DNA of 8,412 bases from DASUZD01 sp036377055 (GCA_036377055.1 DASUZD010000182.1:1-8412); one strand, 5' to 3'. Counted from the stretch's first letter, positions 1-5,947 are shown. The notes: generated by a model from the letters alone, not told the origin. Numbers and translations: made by a program.

Positions 1-495
1 GCGCAGGCTCGAGAGCCGGCGCAGGTCGGCGAGCCCGAGGAAGAAGACCGCGCAGAACCCGAGCCAGATCCAGTGGTTGTTGATCTTCTCGCCGCCGAAC
101 GCGCCCGGTCCGCCGCGCGCCATCCCCCACGCGACCTGCGCGCCGGTGAAGGCCTGGCTGACGGTCGCGCTCGGATCGTCGACCTTCACCCGCGCGACCT
201 CGCCGGCCTTGCCCGAGTAGACGTGCACCGTCCAGGCGAGGGTCTTTGGGTCGTAGCTCGCGTCGTAGCTGATCACGCTCGGGTAGTGCTTGAGCCACGA
301 CGCGACCTTCGGGTACTTGATGGCGATGTCGCTCGCCCGCTTCTTCGAGAGCTTCGGCGTCGTGTCCGGCGGCGCGAACTCGGTCTGGAGGAGCTGGCCT
401 TTCGAGTCGTAGATCGCGTTCGTCGGGTTCGGCGCCGCGAGCGCCGCCGGGGCGAGAGCGAGCGCGGCGAGGACTGCGACTCCCAGCCGGCGCAT
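1..495 (-). CDS. Secreted/membrane protein of unknown function, PepSY-like ectodomain (partial, C-terminus off window)
   Basis: The first 165 residues are present; the rest lies beyond the left edge. Residues 1-20 form a signal peptide (MRRLG, then an Ala/Leu core ending ALA, with cleavage likely before APN). Residues 21-127 are a polar extracytoplasmic region: a helix-rich part (KKRASDIAIKYPKVASWL) followed by beta-like stretches (LAWTVHVYSG, EVARVKVDD), a layout resembling PepSY-type domains. A conserved-looking MARGGPGAFGG segment (125-135) leads into a membrane segment (about 142-158, WIWLGFCAVFFLGLADLRR), so further membrane spans are expected beyond the edge. The ATG shares one base with the stop of the upstream GtrA-family gene (TGATG) and has no visible Shine-Dalgarno, which suggests translational coupling. 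From memory, similar proteins occur in Thermoleophilia, but no function is known to me. An envelope role near GtrA is inference. Confidence 0.75.
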   Translation of the reverse strand, partial: MRRLGVAVLAALALAPAALAAPNPTNAIYDSKGQLLQTEFAPPDTTPKLSKKRASDIAIKYPKVASWLKHYPSVISYDASYDPKTLAWTVHVYSGKAGEVARVKVDDPSATVSQAFTGAQVAWGMARGGPGAFGGEKINNHWIWLGFCAVFFLGLADLRRLSSLR

Positions 496-944
496 CAGCG
501 GTGGCGGAAGGACCAGAGCTTGTTGCCGACGAAGTTCAGCGGCGTCACGAGGACGATCGCGATCGCCTGGGCGACGATCTTCCCGAGCCCGAGCGCGACG
601 AGCACGCGCAGGCAGATCAGGTTCGCGCCGAGGGCGAGCGCCGAGACGACGAGAAAGCGCAGGCCCTGGTAGGCGAAGTGACCGCGCTGCCCGCGAAACG
701 TCCATAGGCGGTTCCAGAGGTAGTTGTTCGTGACGGCGACCGCGAACGAGCAGACAGCGGCGGCGAGGTAGTGGAGGCCGGCCCAGCGCAGGAGGATCGT
801 GTAGACGCCGAGGTTGACGGCGTACCCGCTCGCCCCGACGCAGCAGAACTTTGCGAGCTGGACCCAGTTGTGGCGAGCCCGGAGCGCACGGTGCGCGCGG
901 GAGCGTTCCGACCTTTCGGCCGCGGCGACAGGCGTTGGCTCCAT
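495..944 (-). CDS. GtrA family membrane protein
   Basis: A 149-residue integral membrane protein. After a basic N-terminal tail (1-28) come about four hydrophobic segments: near 31-52 (KFCCVGASGYAVNLGVYTIL), 58-75, 93-115 and 121-140. Two family hallmarks are visible: NNYLWNRLWTF after the second segment and the related FVGNKLWSF at the C-terminus, the internal pseudo-repeat typical of GtrA (PF04138). The length matches the family's usual 120-150 residues. GtrA proteins are thought to move or present polyprenyl-phosphate-linked sugars across the cytoplasmic membrane for cell-surface glycosylation; the specific sugar cannot be inferred here. Its stop overlaps the start of the downstream secreted protein by one base, so the two are probably made together. 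No glycosyltransferase is in the window, although one could lie beyond the left edge. Confidence 0.9.
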   Translation of the reverse strand: MEPTPVAAAERSERSRAHRALRARHNWVQLAKFCCVGASGYAVNLGVYTILLRWAGLHYLAAAVCSFAVAVTNNYLWNRLWTFRGQRGHFAYQGLRFLVVSALALGANLICLRVLVALGLGKIVAQAIAIVLVTPLNFVGNKLWSFRHR

Positions 945-959
945 GGCGGCCCGAGGGTA

Positions 960-985
960 CCCGCTCCGCCTACCGGCAGGGCGGG
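960..985. terminator. Weak hairpin after the PRC-barrel-like gene, possible terminator
   Basis: The 41-base gap between the PRC-barrel-like stop and the GtrA start holds CCCGC (960-964) and GCGGG (981-985), which can pair, with an inner CCT/AGG pairing and a small unpaired bulge. It begins directly after the stop codon of the minus-strand PRC gene. There is no following T-run on the minus strand, so at most it is an attenuating or factor-assisted end. In a genome this GC-rich, such a stem is only modestly better than chance. Confidence 0.25.
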
Positions 986-1432
986 CTACGCCGCGGGAGC
1001 GCGACGCTTCGCGATGCTCACCGCGGCGTCGACGCGGACCTCGCTTTCGCCGTCAGGCGTGTCGACGAGCACGCGCTCGACCGCGCCGTCCGCCGAGACG
1101 AGCACGTCCCTCAGCGTCCCGGCCTGAGCCCGTCCGGTCCGGACCACGGCGCCCCGCAGGTCGTCGACGGTGCTCCCCTGGGCGCGATAGAAGGGCACCT
1201 CGTCGAGGAGGAGGAGCGCGGAGCCGATCGCGACCTGGTGGTCTGTGATCCGGGCGGCCGCGAGCGGGAGAAACCGGTCGCGCTCGTCGCCGCAGCGAAC
1301 CACGAGCCCGAGCGCGCGCATCGTCACCGGATCGACGATCAGGTCGGCGACCTCACCGAGCTCGATGCCGTGAAGGCAGATCGGCCGCGAGACGACATCC
1401 TCGGACGTGAAGCTCGTCATCCCCGTCGCCAT
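986..1432 (-). CDS. PRC-barrel-like domain protein (two tandem copies)
   Basis: A 148-residue soluble protein with no signal peptide or membrane segment. Residues 11-80 read as a PRC-barrel-like unit: a short strand (DVVSRPICL), G-x-x-LGEVADLIVDPVTMRALGLVVRCG, then LPLAAARI and a closing ALLLLDEVPFY. Residues 90-142 look like a second, more diverged copy (LRGAVVRTGRAQAGTLRDVLVSADGAVERVLVD, ending VDAAVSI). Stand-alone PRC-barrel proteins are small beta-barrel adaptors with various partners, so no specific role can be given. An AGGGG lies 4-5 bases before the ATG; a second ATG at codon 5 is also possible. The gene follows pcm by 33 bases on the same strand, which suggests co-transcription. Confidence 0.7.
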   Translation of the reverse strand: MATGMTSFTSEDVVSRPICLHGIELGEVADLIVDPVTMRALGLVVRCGDERDRFLPLAAARITDHQVAIGSALLLLDEVPFYRAQGSTVDDLRGAVVRTGRAQAGTLRDVLVSADGAVERVLVDTPDGESEVRVDAAVSIAKRRAPAA

Positions 1433-1465
1433 TGTGCCCCTCGCATGCCCATCGAAACGAGTTGC

Positions 1466-2131
1466 TCATCCGGCCTCGAATCCCTCCTCGCCGACGAGCG
1501 GCACGAAGCGACACGGCACCGACCGGAGCGTCGCCGGGCCTTCGGGGCTCCGCACGACGAGCTGGAGCTCCTGCGCGCGCCGCGTGCCGACCGGCAGCAC
1601 GATCCGGCCGCGAGGTTCGAGCTGGTCGTAGAGCGTTCGGGGAAGATCGGGCACAGCTGCGGCCACGGCGATCGCGTCGAACGGCGCGCGGTCGGGAACG
1701 CCGAGCGTGCCGTCGCCGACCCGCACCTCGACGTCTTCGTAGCCTGCGGCCGCCAGGTTGCGGCGCGCGGCCTCGGCGAGCTCGGGCAGCCGCTCGATCG
1801 TCACGACCTCCGGGGCCAGCTCGGCCAGCACGGCCGCCTGGTAGCCCGAGCCGGTGCCGACGTCGAGGACGCGCTCGTCGCCGCGCAGCCCGAGCGCCTC
1901 GCAGATCCGCGCGACCATGTACGGCTGCGAGATCGTCTGGCCGAGGCCGATCGGCAGCGCTGCGTCGTCGTAGGCGCGCGACCGGAGCTCCCTCGGCACG
2001 AACAGCTCGCGCGGGATGCGCTCCATCGCGCGCAGGACGCGCTCGTCCTCGATGTCGCGCGCGCGCAGCTGCCGCTCCACCATCAGCCGGCGAAGGGTGG
2101 CGAAGTCGTCAGGCGACGCGCTGGAGAACAC
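1466..2131 (-). CDS. pcm: Protein-L-isoaspartate O-methyltransferase
   Basis: A 221-residue cytoplasmic enzyme that uses S-adenosylmethionine to methylate L-isoaspartyl residues in aged proteins, the first step of their repair. Visible motifs: the N-terminal MVERQLRARDI (17-27), RIPRELFVP (38-46), the family signature AYDDAALPIGLGQTISQPYM (53-72), SAM motif I VLDVGTGSGYQAAVLA (88-103), the acidic strand-2 end TIER (111-114), GDGTLG (139-144), FDAIAVAAAVPDLP (151-164), and PRGRIVLPVG (173-182). Length is normal for the family. The chosen start is GTG at 2131, which keeps the conserved-looking DDFATLRRLM and overlaps the upstream phosphodiesterase by 23 bases; ATG at 2083 (residue 17) is the alternative. 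No Shine-Dalgarno is visible at either, consistent with coupling to upstream translation. Confidence 0.94.
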   Translation of the reverse strand: MFSSASPDDFATLRRLMVERQLRARDIEDERVLRAMERIPRELFVPRELRSRAYDDAALPIGLGQTISQPYMVARICEALGLRGDERVLDVGTGSGYQAAVLAELAPEVVTIERLPELAEAARRNLAAAGYEDVEVRVGDGTLGVPDRAPFDAIAVAAAVPDLPRTLYDQLEPRGRIVLPVGTRRAQELQLVVRSPEGPATLRSVPCRFVPLVGEEGFEAG

Positions 2132-3470
2132 GCGCGTAGGGCGGCGGCTCGACGCCGAAGTGCGTCAGCACGGCCGGAGCGATCTCGGCGATCGAGGCCG
2201 GCTGCGCCTCGAGGCCGACCGTCAGCATCGGCACGGTTGAGTCCGCGTCGGCGAGCGAGCCGTGGCTTCCGCCGCCGGCGTGGTGGCGACCGCCGAGGTC
2301 GCGGAACTCGTAGCCGGGAGCCGCGGAGACGACGACCTCGCCTGCGTTCGGATTGCGAACCGCGGCCCAGGCCCGCGCGACCGCGTCCGGGCCGTCCAGG
2401 ATCGAGACGTCGCCGCTCGTCCGCCAGCCCTCGGGCACCGGCGCGAAGCGAACCTCCTCGCCCTCCCGCCGCGCGACGGCCTCCTCGCCCTCGAGGAAGA
2501 GCGCGACCTCGACGGCGGGCTCGTCGTCGAGCCGCTCGGCCAGCGCGCGGGCGTCCTCGCGTGCGTCCTCGAGCCGGTAGACCATTCCAGCTCGGTTCGA
2601 GGCCGTGACGACGACTCCGTTGGCGGCCGCGAACCTCTCCTGGAGCGAGACCGCCTCCGTGACATGCGCCTGGCCGTGGTCCGCGCAGACGACGACCGCG
2701 TAGCGCTCGAGGAACGCGTCGGCGCCGCCCGCCGCGTCCATCAGCGCGCCGATCGCCTGGTCGGAGCGCGCGAGCGCCTCGTGCGCCGCGTCCGGCCCGC
2801 TCGCGTGCGACGCGAAGTCGTAGTCCGGCAGGTAGCAGACGAAGAAGTCGAACCCGTCGCGCGTGACGAGCCAGCGGCCGACCGCGGCCGCATAGCCGTC
2901 GACGGATCCGAACGCGCGACCCTTCACGGCCATGGGCGCACCGGTCACGTCGGACTCGAACAGGTTGTAGTAAAAGAACCGCTTCGGGCCGAAGGCCGGG
3001 CGCGCTAGGCCCGGGACGGTCGGCAGGTGCGGCGTGCGCCCGCGGTAGCACGTGATGTTCACCGCGGCAGCGGTCAGGCCCGCGTCCTCGAGCGCTTCGT
3101 AGACGGTGACGCAATCGCGCCCGAGGTGCTCCTCGTTCATCCCGAAGATCGTGTCGCGAAGCGCTTGCCGCGTCCCCGCCGCCCGGATCGCCGCGAACGA
3201 CGACCCGTACTCGACCACGCGCCGCTCCTCGCGGTGCCACCAGACGAGGTGCGGGATCCGGTGCAGGTCCGGCCCGGCGCCGGTCGCGATCGTGGACAGG
3301 CACACCGGCGTCAGCGACGGAAAGGTCGAGACGGCGCGGCTGTAGCGGCCGTTCTCGGCCAGGTACGCGAGCGCCGGCGTGCCCCGCTCGATCGCGCTCT
3401 CGAACATCGCGGCCGTGAGGCCGTCGATGACGACCAGGACGAGCTTCTTCGGCGTCTCAGTCTCGGGCAA
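2109..3470 (-). CDS. Alkaline phosphatase superfamily phosphodiesterase / nucleotide pyrophosphatase-like protein
   Basis: A 453-residue metal-dependent hydrolase of the alkaline phosphatase superfamily (type I phosphodiesterase/nucleotide pyrophosphatase branch, PF01663-like). Metal and catalytic positions, counted from the TTG start: D16 in LVVIDGLTA; the probable nucleophile T54 in FPSLTPVCLSTIATG; D216 and H222 in YLPDYDFASH; D264 and H265 in VVCADHGQ; H403 in GGGSHGSL. This is the complete two-metal set of the family, so it should be active. No signal peptide is seen, so it probably acts in the cytoplasm, and its substrate (phosphodiester, nucleotide or phosphonate) is unknown. The reading frame is open up to 3584, but upstream of 3470 it is arginine-rich shadow of the overlapping membrane-protein gene. 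TTG at 3470 sits just before PETETPKKLVLVVIDG and gives a 14-base overlap; GTG at 3503 is the other candidate. Confidence 0.88.
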   Translation of the reverse strand: MPETETPKKLVLVVIDGLTAAMFESAIERGTPALAYLAENGRYSRAVSTFPSLTPVCLSTIATGAGPDLHRIPHLVWWHREERRVVEYGSSFAAIRAAGTRQALRDTIFGMNEEHLGRDCVTVYEALEDAGLTAAAVNITCYRGRTPHLPTVPGLARPAFGPKRFFYYNLFESDVTGAPMAVKGRAFGSVDGYAAAVGRWLVTRDGFDFFVCYLPDYDFASHASGPDAAHEALARSDQAIGALMDAAGGADAFLERYAVVVCADHGQAHVTEAVSLQERFAAANGVVVTASNRAGMVYRLEDAREDARALAERLDDEPAVEVALFLEGEEAVARREGEEVRFAPVPEGWRTSGDVSILDGPDAVARAWAAVRNPNAGEVVVSAAPGYEFRDLGGRHHAGGGSHGSLADADSTVPMLTVGLEAQPASIAEIAPAVLTHFGVEPPPYARVLQRVA

Positions 3471-3900
3471 GGATCCGGAGCCCGGCGTAGCGCTCGCCGC
3501 CACGCCGCCGCAGCCGCGTCGCCAGCGCCGGCACGGCGACCGCCTCGAGATAGCCGACCGCGGGCACCCACGCGAGCGCGGCAACGATGAGCGCGCCGAT
3601 GCCGACGAACGCCGCGGTGCCGAACCTGGTGCCGCCCCGGCGAAGCGCTCCGCCGACGATCTGGGACGAGCCCACGACGCCGAGCGGCCCGCCGACGGCG
3701 CCGCCGATCGCCTCGTCCCATTCGCCGAGCGCGAGCCCGATCAGGATTCCGGCCGCCGCAGCGGCCAGCATCGCCGCACCGAGCACGAGCCGCGATCCGG
3801 CGACGATCCCCGTGACGAGGACGCCGACCCCGACGCCGAGACCAACGCAGACGCCGATCCAGTACCAGTCGCCCACCCCGGCCAGTGTAGACGGGCGCAT
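3457..3900 (-). CDS. Conserved glycine-rich membrane protein of unknown function
   Basis: A polytopic membrane protein of up to 147 residues. Hydrophobic segments lie at about 12-33 (glycine/valine rich, WIGVCVGLGVGVGVLVTGIV), 37-57 (LVLGAAMLAAAAAGILIGLAL), 64-85 (glycine rich and weaker) and 94-118 (AAFVGIGALIVAALAWVPAVGYL). An amphipathic, basic C-terminal tail follows (ALATRLRRRGGERYAGLRILARD). Glycine repeats in the first and third segments suggest tight helix packing. I recall similar proteins in Thermoleophilia but know of no function. The ATG at 3900 has no Shine-Dalgarno. GTG at 3876 (codon 9, giving MGDWYWIGV) lies seven bases after a TACACT box and may be the true, leaderless start. 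Its last 14 bases overlap the start of the phosphodiesterase gene, so the two are probably co-translated. Confidence 0.75.
   Translation of the reverse strand: MRPSTLAGVGDWYWIGVCVGLGVGVGVLVTGIVAGSRLVLGAAMLAAAAAGILIGLALGEWDEAIGGAVGGPLGVVGSSQIVGGALRRGGTRFGTAAFVGIGALIVAALAWVPAVGYLEAVAVPALATRLRRRGGERYAGLRILARD
3884..3889 (-). promoter_or_regulatory. Candidate -10 box (TACACT) for a leaderless transcript
   Basis: TACACT on the minus strand fits the TANNNT -10 consensus and is followed by 7 bases and then GTG at 3876-3874, in frame with the membrane-protein gene. This is the spacing at which actinobacterial leaderless mRNAs begin on their start codon. No good -35 hexamer is visible, and one TANNNT match in a short region is weak evidence. 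Confidence 0.35.
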
Positions 3901-3927
3901 ACCCCGGTCGTTTCACCCGCCCTTTTG

Positions 3928-3949
3928 CAGGGAATACAGCTGTTCTCTG
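3928..3949. promoter_or_regulatory. Imperfect 22-base dyad in the divergent intergenic region
   Basis: The arms CAGGGAATA (3928-3936) and TGTTCTCTG (3941-3949) flank the four bases CAGC. Seven of nine positions are Watson-Crick complementary and the other two would be G-U in RNA. A second, overlapping perfect palindrome, ACAGCTGT, occupies 3936-3943. The site is the least GC-rich part of the intergenic region and lies 20 bases before the ribosome binding site of the thioredoxin-like gene. It could be a dimeric repressor operator between the divergent genes, or a 5' leader hairpin of the plus-strand gene. No regulator gene is in the window to pair with it. Confidence 0.4.
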
Positions 3950-3968
3950 TGGCCCATCCCACCCCCTC

Positions 3969-3975
3969 GGGAGGT
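3969..3975 (+). promoter_or_regulatory. Strong Shine-Dalgarno fixing the GTG start of the thioredoxin-like gene
   Basis: GGGAGGT ends 5 bases before GTG at 3981. It is one of the two clearest ribosome binding sites in the window and decides the start codon of the plus-strand gene. Confidence 0.8.
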
Positions 3976-3980
3976 AGACC

Positions 3981-4277
3981 GTGACGGACGACGCCCGGCC
4001 CCTGCTCGTCTTCTTCTTCTCGGAGACGTCCGGACCAGCGCGACGGATGGAGAGCCTGCTCGCGCACCTCGAGCGCAAGGAGCGAGAGCGGATGCGTCTC
4101 CGCCGCGTCGACGTGGACGAGAGACCAGACCTCGCAGAGAGGTTCAACGTCGACGAGGTACCGACCCTCGTCCTCCTGAAGGACCGCCGGATCGTCGACC
4201 GCCTCGACGGCCGCGCCTCTAGCCCTCGCATCGAGGCAATGCTCGAAGAGCATTTGCCGGAGCTTGTAGCTGCTTAG
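3981..4277 (+). CDS. Cysteine-free thioredoxin-fold protein
   Basis: A 98-residue cytoplasmic protein with the thioredoxin layout: strand LLVFFFS (8-14), active-site turn, helix RRMESLLAHLERK (21-33), strand RMRLRRVDVDE (37-47), helix PDLAERFNV (49-57), cis-proline loop VPTLVLL (60-66), strand RRIVDRLDG (69-77), and C-terminal helix RIEAMLEEHL (83-92). The usual WCGPC is replaced by TSGPA (16-20), so the catalytic cysteine positions are S17 and A20, and the whole protein contains no cysteine. The fold and cis-Pro61 are kept but redox chemistry is not possible; a binding or chaperone-like role is the inference. It starts at GTG with a strong Shine-Dalgarno. It is the only plus-strand gene and ends convergently with E2, overlapping by four bases (TTAG). 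Confidence 0.85.
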   Translation: MTDDARPLLVFFFSETSGPARRMESLLAHLERKERERMRLRRVDVDERPDLAERFNVDEVPTLVLLKDRRIVDRLDGRASSPRIEAMLEEHLPELVAA

Positions 4278-5314
4278 CGCTCGAGCTTCTCGATCACGCT
4301 CAGCCCGAACGCGGCCGCTCGTGCGCCGTCGACCACTCGGTGGTCGAACGTGACCGATACATAGCCAATCGGTCGCACGACGACGTGACCGTCGCGGACG
4401 ACAGGGCGCTCGGCGACGCGGCCGATCGACAGGATGGCGACCTCCGGGTGGTTCACGAGCGGCGTCTGGAAAAGGCCCGCGAGCTTGCCCGCGCTGGTAA
4501 CCGTGAACGTCGACCCGCGTAGCTCCTCCGGGGCCAGCGTTCCGGCGCGCGCCGTCTCCACAAGCCGGTCGACCTCCGCAGCAAGCTCGTCGACCGAGTG
4601 TGAATCGCAGTCGCGGACGACGGGGACGACGAGCCCCTGGTCGGTCTGCACCGCGACGCCGATGTCGTAGCGATCGAGATAGACGATCGCATCGCCGTCG
4701 AGGCGTGCGTTCAGCTCCGGAAACTCCTGGAGTGCCGCCGCGGCTGCCGCGAGCACCGTCGGCACCAGCCGGTGGAGCTCGATGCCGGAGAAGTCGCACT
4801 CCTCGACCCACGTGACCGCCGGAACCTCGCGATGGGCGTACGTCATGTGCTCGGCGATCAGCCGTCGCACGCCTCGAAGCGGCTCCCGCCGACCCTCCCC
4901 GGCCGGCCCGCCCGCGCGCCGCACGTCCTCCTCGGTGACCCTCCCCTGCGGCCCGGTGCCTTCCACCGCGGCGAGGTCGACGCCCAACTCCTGGGCGATC
5001 TTCCGCACGAGCGGCGTCGCGCGGACCATCCGCTCCTCCACCCGAGCCTCGGGCTCCGCGACGGGCGGCGCCGCGCCGTCCTCTCCGATGACGACGAGGA
5101 CCGTCCCGACCGGAACGACCTCGCCCTCCGCGACCAGGATCCGCGCGACGCGGCCGGCCGCCGGCGAGGGGATCTCGACCGTCGTCTTGTCGGTCTGGAT
5201 CTCGAGCAGCGGGTCGTCCTCGGCGACCTCCTGGCCCTCGGAGACGAGCCAGCGAGCGACCTCGCCCTCAGTCAGGCCTTCGCCGAGGTCCGGCAGCTTG
5301 AACTCGTACGCCAT
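4274..5314 (-). CDS. 2-oxoacid dehydrogenase E2 component (dihydrolipoamide acyltransferase)
   Basis: A 346-residue E2 core enzyme that moves the acyl group from E1-bound thiamine diphosphate through its lipoyl arm to coenzyme A. Domains: one lipoyl domain (1-77) with the modified lysine K43 in EIQTDKTTVEI; a short linker (78-96); the E1/E3-binding domain (97-134, ATPLVRKIAQELGVDL to GRVTEEDVRRA); and the catalytic domain (143-346), with QGLVVPVVRD, GSTFTVTSAG and the active-site DHRVVDG (H325, D329). The family usually has 400 or more residues; this protein has short linkers and seems to lack about 15-20 residues around 173-190, where most E2s carry an extra helix. All key residues are present. 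Whether it serves pyruvate or branched-chain substrates cannot be decided. It follows the GNAT gene by 21 bases, without a clear Shine-Dalgarno, and shares its transcript with E1 if no internal promoter exists. Confidence 0.95.
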   Translation of the reverse strand: MAYEFKLPDLGEGLTEGEVARWLVSEGQEVAEDDPLLEIQTDKTTVEIPSPAAGRVARILVAEGEVVPVGTVLVVIGEDGAAPPVAEPEARVEERMVRATPLVRKIAQELGVDLAAVEGTGPQGRVTEEDVRRAGGPAGEGRREPLRGVRRLIAEHMTYAHREVPAVTWVEECDFSGIELHRLVPTVLAAAAAALQEFPELNARLDGDAIVYLDRYDIGVAVQTDQGLVVPVVRDCDSHSVDELAAEVDRLVETARAGTLAPEELRGSTFTVTSAGKLAGLFQTPLVNHPEVAILSIGRVAERPVVRDGHVVVRPIGYVSVTFDHRVVDGARAAAFGLSVIEKLER

Positions 5315-5323
5315 GCGGCGCGG

Positions 5324-5329
5324 AGGATA
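5324..5329 (-). promoter_or_regulatory. Possible -10 box (TATCCT) before E2
   Basis: In the 21-base gap between the GNAT stop and the E2 ATG, the minus strand reads TATCCT followed by 9 bases and ATG. It matches TANNNT, and the gap has no purine-rich ribosome binding site (it even reads TCCTCC). An internal promoter giving a nearly leaderless E2 message is possible, but no -35 is recognisable. Confidence 0.22.
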
Positions 5330-5335
5330 CGCGCG

Positions 5336-5947
5336 TCAGAGCACGCGTCCGCCGAGCACGTCGTAGGCCTCGAGCGGCGTCGACGCGGCGGGCGAGTGGG
5401 GGAACGTGTCGCGGAAGAGGCTGTAGACGACCACGTCGCGCGGCGTGGGGTAGCGCAGGCGCCCCCGCAGAGTCGCCTCCTCGACGTACCCGAGCTTCCG
5501 CGGAATCGAGCGGCTGCGCTCGTTCTTCGGGTCGCAGTGGATCTCGATGCGGTCGACGTCGCAGACCTCGAAGCCGACGCGCGTGATCGCGGCCGTCGAG
5601 TTTGCTCCAAGCCCCTCTCCGCTCCGGCTCTCGCGGATCCAGTATCCGATCTCGAACGCGTCCTCGCCGACCCGCGGGTGAAGGCCCGTGCCGCCGAGAA
5701 CCTCCACCTCGTCGGGGCCGAAGATGCCGTACACGAATTCCTTTCCGAGGTCGAAGTTCCCGCGGAACGTCCGGAGCAGCGCGACCTTCTCGTCCAGCGA
5801 CTGCGGCTCGTCCTGCGCCCACACCATCCACGGCCGGAGGTAGTCGAGGCTCGAGTCGATCGCCTCCTTCACGCGCGGCGCGTCGCGCGGCTCCCAGCAG
5901 CGAATGACGAGCCGGCTCGTGACGATCCGGTACGGCGGGTGGATCAC
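5336..5947 (-). CDS. GNAT family N-acetyltransferase, RimJ/RimL type
   Basis: A 203-residue acetyl-CoA-dependent acetyltransferase. The N-terminal VTSRLVIRCWEPRDAPRVKEAI (9-30) is the typical RimJ/RimL opening. EIGYWIRESRSGEGLGANSTAAI (99-121) covers strand 4 and the acetyl-CoA pyrophosphate loop (here RSGEGLG), and DRIEIHCDPKNERSRSIPRKLGY (132-154) is the conserved motif B with N142 and S145. The last 25 or so residues form an extra tail without homology visible to me. The substrate is unknown: ribosomal protein N-termini, other proteins, or small amines such as antibiotics are all possible for the family. The start is GTG at 5947, where GTGA overlaps the stop of the upstream amidase gene by four bases. 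The frame stays open much further upstream, but that part is shadow of the amidase gene. It sits directly before E2 in the operon. Confidence 0.88.
   Translation of the reverse strand: MIHPPYRIVTSRLVIRCWEPRDAPRVKEAIDSSLDYLRPWMVWAQDEPQSLDEKVALLRTFRGNFDLGKEFVYGIFGPDEVEVLGGTGLHPRVGEDAFEIGYWIRESRSGEGLGANSTAAITRVGFEVCDVDRIEIHCDPKNERSRSIPRKLGYVEEATLRGRLRYPTPRDVVVYSLFRDTFPHSPAASTPLEAYDVLGGRVL

Noticed and set aside
73..672. Plus-strand open frame of 199 codons over the left edge
   Set aside because: It is antisense to the secreted protein and GtrA genes and has shadow composition.
851..2608. Long plus-strand open frame (585 codons) across the PRC-barrel-like, pcm and phosphodiesterase genes
   Set aside because: It is antisense to three genes with clear family motifs, has arginine/proline/alanine-rich low-complexity composition and no recognisable domain; such frames are common in GC-rich DNA.
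2083..3303. Second minus-strand frame of 406 codons within the phosphodiesterase gene
   Set aside because: It has extreme arginine/glycine content and no family motif, while the +1-shifted frame carries the full metal-binding set.
3471..3584. Phosphodiesterase N-terminus beginning at 3584
   Set aside because: The extra 38 residues are basic, lack motifs and coincide with the coding frame of the membrane protein; homology starts after TTG 3470.
3911..3940. Sigma-70-like promoter (TTTCAC with a box near TACAGC) for the thioredoxin-like gene
   Set aside because: The -10 match is poor and it overlaps the dyad; not strong enough to list as a promoter.
3741..4811. Minus-strand open frame of 356 codons spanning the divergent region
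   Set aside because: It crosses E2, the thioredoxin-like gene, the intergenic region and the membrane-protein gene in another frame, with arginine-rich shadow composition.
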